A stretch of DNA of 10,371 nt, taken from an uncultured Oscillospiraceae bacterium (GTDB lineage: Bacteria; Bacillota; Clostridia; Oscillospirales; Acutalibacteraceae). The number at the start of each line of letters is the position of its first letter. The stretch's first letter is position 1. The notes beneath the pieces are model-generated. The model was not told the origin of the DNA. It did not search any database and saw only the letters and a list, made by a program, of their open reading frames with translations. Below, one piece after another: positions 7,663-10,371 of this stretch. The position numbers were made by a program, and so were the translations under genes. Where the stretch lies: the NCBI GenBank assembly GCA_900549155.1, contig URNF01000071.1:1-10371 (forward strand), written 5' to 3'.

Positions 7663-9591
7663 TTAGACATCGAGAATGATCGGCAGGATCATCGGGCTGC
7701 GCTTGGTCTTCTGGAAGATCATGTGCGACAATTCGTCCCGCACGCGGGATTTCATGGTCGTCCAATCCAGTGTCCGCTTGCTGCAGCACTCCTCCAGCAC
7801 CTTTTTGGCAACGTCGCGCGCTTTATCGAGCAGTTCCTCCGACTCGCGCACATACACAAATCCGCGCGAAACCACATCGGGGCCGGAAATGAGCATGCCG
7901 TTGTGCGCGCTGACGGCGGCGACAACGATGATAAGACCGTCCTCTGCCAAATGCCGGCGGTCGCGCAAAACAATGCTGCCGACATCACCGACGCCGAGAC
8001 CGTCCACCAGCACCTGTCCCGCAGGAACGGTGGCAGTGACCTGCATCTTATCCGGAGTCAGCTCGATCACCTTGCCGATCTCGGTGATCAGCACATTCTG
8101 CGGCGCCATACCCATATCGCGTGCAAGGCGCGCATGCTTCTGCAAATGCTTTTGCTCACCGTGAACGGGAATGAAATACTGCGGCTTTGTCAGCCCCTGG
8201 ATGATCTTCAATTCCTCCTGGCAGGCGTGACCGGACACATGCACGTCATACATGCGCTCATACACCACGTCACAGCCGCGCTTCATCAGCTCGTCGATGA
8301 CCTTGCCCACCATTTTCTCGTTGCCGGGGATCGGCGTTGCGGAAATGATGATATAATCCTCCGGTCCCACCTCCACGCGGCGGTGATCGGAAAATGCCAT
8401 ACGGCTGAGCGCCGACATCGGCTCGCCCTGACTGCCGGTGGTGATCAGCGTCATCTGCTCCTTCGGATAGCGGTCAATGACCTCGATATCCACCAAAATG
8501 CCCGCGGGCACGTGCAGATAGCCCAGTTCGTTGGCGATATTCACAAAGTTGATCATGCTGCGTCCCGACACCGCCACTTTTCTGCCGTCGGCATAGGATG
8601 CGTCGATGATCTGCTGGATACGGTTGAGATTTGACGAAAACGTTGCCACGATGATGCGCTTATGCTGTGCCTTTTGGAACAGCTTGGCAAAGCTCTCCCC
8701 GACGACGCGTTCGCTCGGCGTATAGCCGGGGCGCTCTGCGTTGGTGGAGTCGGCAAGCAGCGCCAAAACGCCCTTTTTGCCGATCTCGCCGAAGCGCGCA
8801 AGGTCGATCATGTCGCCGCTTGCGGGGGTGCAGTCGATCTTGAAGTCGCCCGTGTGCACCACATAGCCGAGCGGGGTCTTGATCGCCAGCGCCACCGCAT
8901 CGGGAATGGAGTGGTTGACGTGGATCATTTCCACCGTCACATCGCCGAAATTCAAAACCGAACCGGCGTTCACCACGCGGATGTCCGCATGGATGTTCTT
9001 TTCCTTGAGTTTAGACTCAATGAGTGCCGCCGTCAGGCGGGTAGCATACACCGGCAGCTTTATCCGGGACAAAAGATACGGCAATCCGCCGATGTGATCC
9101 TCGTGACCGTGCGTGATGATGATGCCCTGAATACGGTCACGGTTTTTCTCCACATAGGTGAAATCGGGCAGAACGATGTCCACACCCAGCATATCCTCGT
9201 CCGGGAACGACATGCCGCAGTCGATGAGAAACGCGGTGTTGCCGTATTCAAAAAGCGTGATATTCTTGCCGATCTCGTTAAGACCGCCGAGCGGCGTGAT
9301 CTTCACCGGCGTCACGTTTTTCTGACGGCGCGGGCGGCCGGGTCCCCTCTTTTGCTGCGGCGCATTGGCGGGAGCGTCGGTCTTTTTTTGCGTCTGTTTT
9401 TGCGTTTGCCGACGGTTCTGCTGCGGCGCGGCAGCATCGCGGCGCGTCTGCCGACCGGCAGACGCCTTTTGCGCAGGCTTTTGCTCCGCTTTTCCGGCGG
9501 CGGCGTTCTGCCGCGGCGCACGACGCTTCTTCGTCTCCTGCGTTTCCTTTGCCGGAGCATTTCCGGCGGGTTTCTTTTCAGTTTTTGTCAC
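7663..9591 (-). CDS. rnjA: Ribonuclease J with long basic N-terminal tail
   Basis: Metallo-beta-lactamase/beta-CASP ribonuclease with 5'-3' exonuclease and endonuclease activity, central to mRNA decay and rRNA maturation in Firmicutes. From the GTG start it is 642 residues against about 555 for B. subtilis RNase J1. The excess is a 92-residue low-complexity tail rich in K, R, Q, P and A. The core begins near VKITPLGGLNEIGKN (96-110). Metal ligands: HGHEDH (161-166), H227 (NHSIPDA), D249 (HTGDFK). Beta-CASP and closing motifs: HVSGHACQEE (451-460) and PVHGEQKH (475-482). The C-terminal domain runs to residue 642. GTG at 9591 is chosen because GGAGG lies 6 nt upstream at 9598-9602; the longer in-frame TTG at 9609 would place that site inside the gene. 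It is the first gene of the operon, with its own promoter and leader. Confidence 0.95.
   Translation of the reverse strand: MTKTEKKPAGNAPAKETQETKKRRAPRQNAAAGKAEQKPAQKASAGRQTRRDAAAPQQNRRQTQKQTQKKTDAPANAPQQKRGPGRPRRQKNVTPVKITPLGGLNEIGKNITLFEYGNTAFLIDCGMSFPDEDMLGVDIVLPDFTYVEKNRDRIQGIIITHGHEDHIGGLPYLLSRIKLPVYATRLTAALIESKLKEKNIHADIRVVNAGSVLNFGDVTVEMIHVNHSIPDAVALAIKTPLGYVVHTGDFKIDCTPASGDMIDLARFGEIGKKGVLALLADSTNAERPGYTPSERVVGESFAKLFQKAQHKRIIVATFSSNLNRIQQIIDASYADGRKVAVSGRSMINFVNIANELGYLHVPAGILVDIEVIDRYPKEQMTLITTGSQGEPMSALSRMAFSDHRRVEVGPEDYIIISATPIPGNEKMVGKVIDELMKRGCDVVYERMYDVHVSGHACQEELKIIQGLTKPQYFIPVHGEQKHLQKHARLARDMGMAPQNVLITEIGKVIELTPDKMQVTATVPAGQVLVDGLGVGDVGSIVLRDRRHLAEDGLIIVVAAVSAHNGMLISGPDVVSRGFVYVRESEELLDKARDVAKKVLEECCSKRTLDWTTMKSRVRDELSHMIFQKTKRSPMILPIILDV
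9313..9591 (-). other. Region coding the disordered basic tail of RNase J, with AT-hook-like motif
   Basis: Residues 1-93 of RNase J contain about 26 Lys/Arg but only six acidic residues, with runs of Q, P and A and no hydrophobic stretch, so the segment is almost certainly disordered. It ends with KRGPGRPRRQK (residues 81-91, bases 9319-9351), which resembles an AT-hook core (GRP flanked by basic residues). Such tails often bind nucleic acid or partner proteins; no specific function can be read here. Confidence 0.75.
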
Positions 9592-9597
9592 AATGAT

Positions 9598-9602
9598 CCT
9601 CC
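9598..9602 (-). promoter_or_regulatory. rnjA ribosome binding site (start-deciding)
   Basis: GGAGG on the minus strand, 6 nt before GTG at 9591. It lies inside the open frame if the upstream TTG at 9609 is used, and so argues for the GTG start. Confidence 0.85.
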
Positions 9603-9628
9603 GTTTCAAATATAAAAAAGGGTATGTA

Positions 9629-9680
9629 CAAACGGAAAAGGGCGGTTCCCGTTTGCAATATAAAAAGCGACAAGCGCTTT
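9629..9680 (-). promoter_or_regulatory. Two-hairpin leader of rnjA mRNA
   Basis: The predicted rnjA leader holds two inverted repeats. The promoter-proximal one is AAAGCG/CGCTTT (9664-9669 with 9675-9680, 5-nt loop), followed on the transcript by a short U run. The second has 10-bp arms with one G-U pair (9629-9638 with 9646-9655, 7-nt loop), followed 9 nt later by a six-T run and then the RBS. Neither has the GC-rich stem with an immediate U tract of a strong intrinsic terminator. They may affect mRNA stability or feedback control by RNase J; this is inference. Confidence 0.5.
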
Positions 9681-9705
9681 ATGTCCGAAGATAATAACAC
9701 TCTTT

Positions 9706-9734
9706 ATCATACTGTAATTTACGCCGAAAGTCAA
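9706..9734 (-). promoter_or_regulatory. Sigma-A-type promoter of the rnjA-ftsH operon
   Basis: On the minus strand, -35 TTGACT (9729-9734), 17-bp spacer, -10 TATGAT (9706-9711). Each box differs from consensus at one position. Transcription would start near 9699, leaving a leader of about 108 nt before the GTG of rnjA. It is the only convincing promoter seen for the eight minus-strand genes. Confidence 0.8.
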
Positions 9735-9773
9735 GCCATACCTTCAGTATTGACAAAAAAGCAAAATTCACAC

Positions 9774-9801
9774 TTGTAAGTTGTAAAAAATCTGCTACAA
9801 T
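9774..9801 (+). promoter_or_regulatory. Extended -10 promoter of rnhA
   Basis: -10 TACAAT (9796-9801) is preceded by TG at 9793-9794, forming an extended -10. A weak -35 TTGTAA (9774-9779) sits 16 bp upstream; it is part of a short tandem TTGTAA repeat (9774-9786). The predicted transcript starts near 9808, about 26 nt before the rnhA ATG. The promoter is divergent from the rnjA promoter 40 bp away. Confidence 0.65.
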
Positions 9802-9833
9802 ACTACATAGCATATGAAAAGGCAGGCAAAACG

Positions 9834-10283
9834 ATGAAACAAGTGGAACTGTTTACAGACGGCGCGTGCTCCGGCAACCCCGGTCCGGGAGGGTGGGGCG
9901 CCATTTTGCGCTTTCACGGCAAGGAAAAAGAGCTTTCCGGCGGCGATCCCCAAACGACCAACAACCGCATGGAGCTGACCGCCGTGATCGAGGGGCTGGC
10001 GGCACTCAAAGAGCCTTGCGCCGTCACGCTCACGAGCGACTCCAAATATGTGCTGGATGCACTGATGAAGGGCTGGGTCTACAGCTGGAAAAAGAACGGC
10101 TGGAAAAAGGCAGACAAAAAGCCCGCCCTGAATGTCGACCTGTGGGAGCGTTTGTTGGCGCTGTTGGAGATACACAAGGTCGACTTCCACTGGGTGCACG
10201 GGCATCAGGGACATCCCGAAAACGAACGCTGCGATGCACTTGCCGTCGCCGCCTATCAGCCCTATCTCACAAAAAACGGTTGA
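9834..10283 (+). CDS. rnhA: Ribonuclease HI
   Basis: Cleaves the RNA strand of RNA-DNA hybrids, removing primers and R-loops. The 149 residues match E. coli-type RNase HI (155). The four catalytic carboxylates are present: D9 (LFTDGACSGNPGPGG), E47 (NNRMELTAVI), D69 (TSDSKYV) and D134 (NERCDALA), with the catalytic-loop histidine H124 in WVHGHQGHPEN. The basic protrusion that grips the hybrid is present as WKKNGWKKADKK (85-96). The RBS is weak (AAGG around 9819-9822, 11 nt from the ATG). A 7-codon open frame from ATG 9814 overlaps the start as ATGA. The gene is divergent from rnjA and stands alone; its stop codon overlaps the -35 box of the riboswitch promoter. No terminator follows it within the window. 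Confidence 0.97.
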   Translation: MKQVELFTDGACSGNPGPGGWGAILRFHGKEKELSGGDPQTTNNRMELTAVIEGLAALKEPCAVTLTSDSKYVLDALMKGWVYSWKKNGWKKADKKPALNVDLWERLLALLEIHKVDFHWVHGHQGHPENERCDALAVAAYQPYLTKNG

Positions 10284-10307
10284 CAACCGAAAAAAGTGTG
10301 CTATACT
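10280..10307 (+). promoter_or_regulatory. Promoter of FMN-riboswitch transcript
   Basis: Consensus -35 TTGACA (10280-10285), 16-bp spacer, -10 TATACT (10302-10307) with an extended TG at 10299-10300. The -35 box shares bases with the rnhA stop codon (10281-10283). Transcription would start near 10314, exactly at the 5' edge of the riboswitch. Confidence 0.85.
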
Positions 10308-10314
10308 GAAAGTG

Positions 10315-10371
10315 ATCTTCGGGGCGGGGTGCAATTCCCCACCGGCGGTGACAGTCCGCGAACACCCAAAC
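10315..10371 (+). ncRNA. FMN riboswitch (RFN element), 5' part, cut by window edge
   Basis: The sequence begins with the conserved ATCTTCGGGG and continues through GGGGTGCAATTCCCC and ACCGGCGGTGA to GTCCGCGA, the hallmark 5' half of the RFN element (start of P1, P2, and entry to P3). It senses flavin mononucleotide and switches off riboflavin genes by termination or by blocking translation. The 3' half and the expression platform lie beyond the window, so the mechanism and regulated gene are not visible; a rib biosynthesis operon or a riboflavin transporter is expected. Confidence 0.93.

Noticed and set aside
9629..9655. Leader hairpin as an intrinsic terminator
   Set aside because: The T run begins about 9 nt after the stem on the minus strand, and there is no T tract on the plus strand, so it is not a classic terminator; kept only as leader structure.
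9750..9755. Perfect TTGACA upstream of rnhA as a -35 box
   Set aside because: No acceptable -10 hexamer lies 16-18 bp downstream; the better -10 (9796-9801) is 40 bp away.
9795..10334. Minus-strand open frame opposite rnhA
   Set aside because: Shadow of rnhA; it also runs through both the rnhA promoter -10 box and the riboswitch promoter.

Overview
The window looks like a piece of chromosome from a moderately GC-rich, low-oxygen Firmicute, most likely a Clostridia member of the Oscillospiraceae/Ruminococcaceae type. This is an inference from three things: strong Shine-Dalgarno sites, an RNase J and GdpP repertoire typical of Firmicutes, and the conserved orders gdpP-rplI-dnaB and tilS-hpt-ftsH. 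No transposase, phage gene, tRNA, rRNA or CRISPR array is visible. This is a core housekeeping region rather than an accessory island.

Minus strand, read from right to left (9734 down to 1): one probable transcription unit of eight tightly packed genes. It starts from a good sigma-A-type promoter (TTGACT, 17 bp, TATGAT) and a structured leader of about 110 nt. The order is rnjA (RNase J with a long basic N-terminal tail), an endonuclease/exonuclease/phosphatase-family hydrolase, gdpP (membrane c-di-AMP phosphodiesterase), rplI (ribosomal protein L9), dnaB (replicative helicase), tilS (tRNA-Ile lysidine synthetase), hpt (hypoxanthine phosphoribosyltransferase) and ftsH (membrane AAA protease, cut off by the window edge after about 330 residues). 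All intergenic gaps are 12-39 nt, and I saw no terminator or convincing internal promoter in them.

Plus strand, right end: rnhA (RNase HI) is transcribed divergently from its own extended -10 promoter in the 242-nt gap between the rnjA and rnhA start codons. Its stop codon overlaps the -35 box of another promoter, which drives the start of an FMN (RFN) riboswitch that runs off the right end. The next gene, outside the window, is therefore probably for riboflavin synthesis or uptake.

Functionally the operon joins RNA turnover, second-messenger turnover, replication, translation, purine salvage and membrane proteolysis. I did not find a clear undescribed system. The points most worth a second look are a perfect EF-hand/dockerin-type calcium-loop sequence in the extracytoplasmic domain of FtsH, the basic AT-hook-like tail on RNase J, the two-hairpin rnjA leader, and the uncharacterised EEP hydrolase between RNase J and GdpP.
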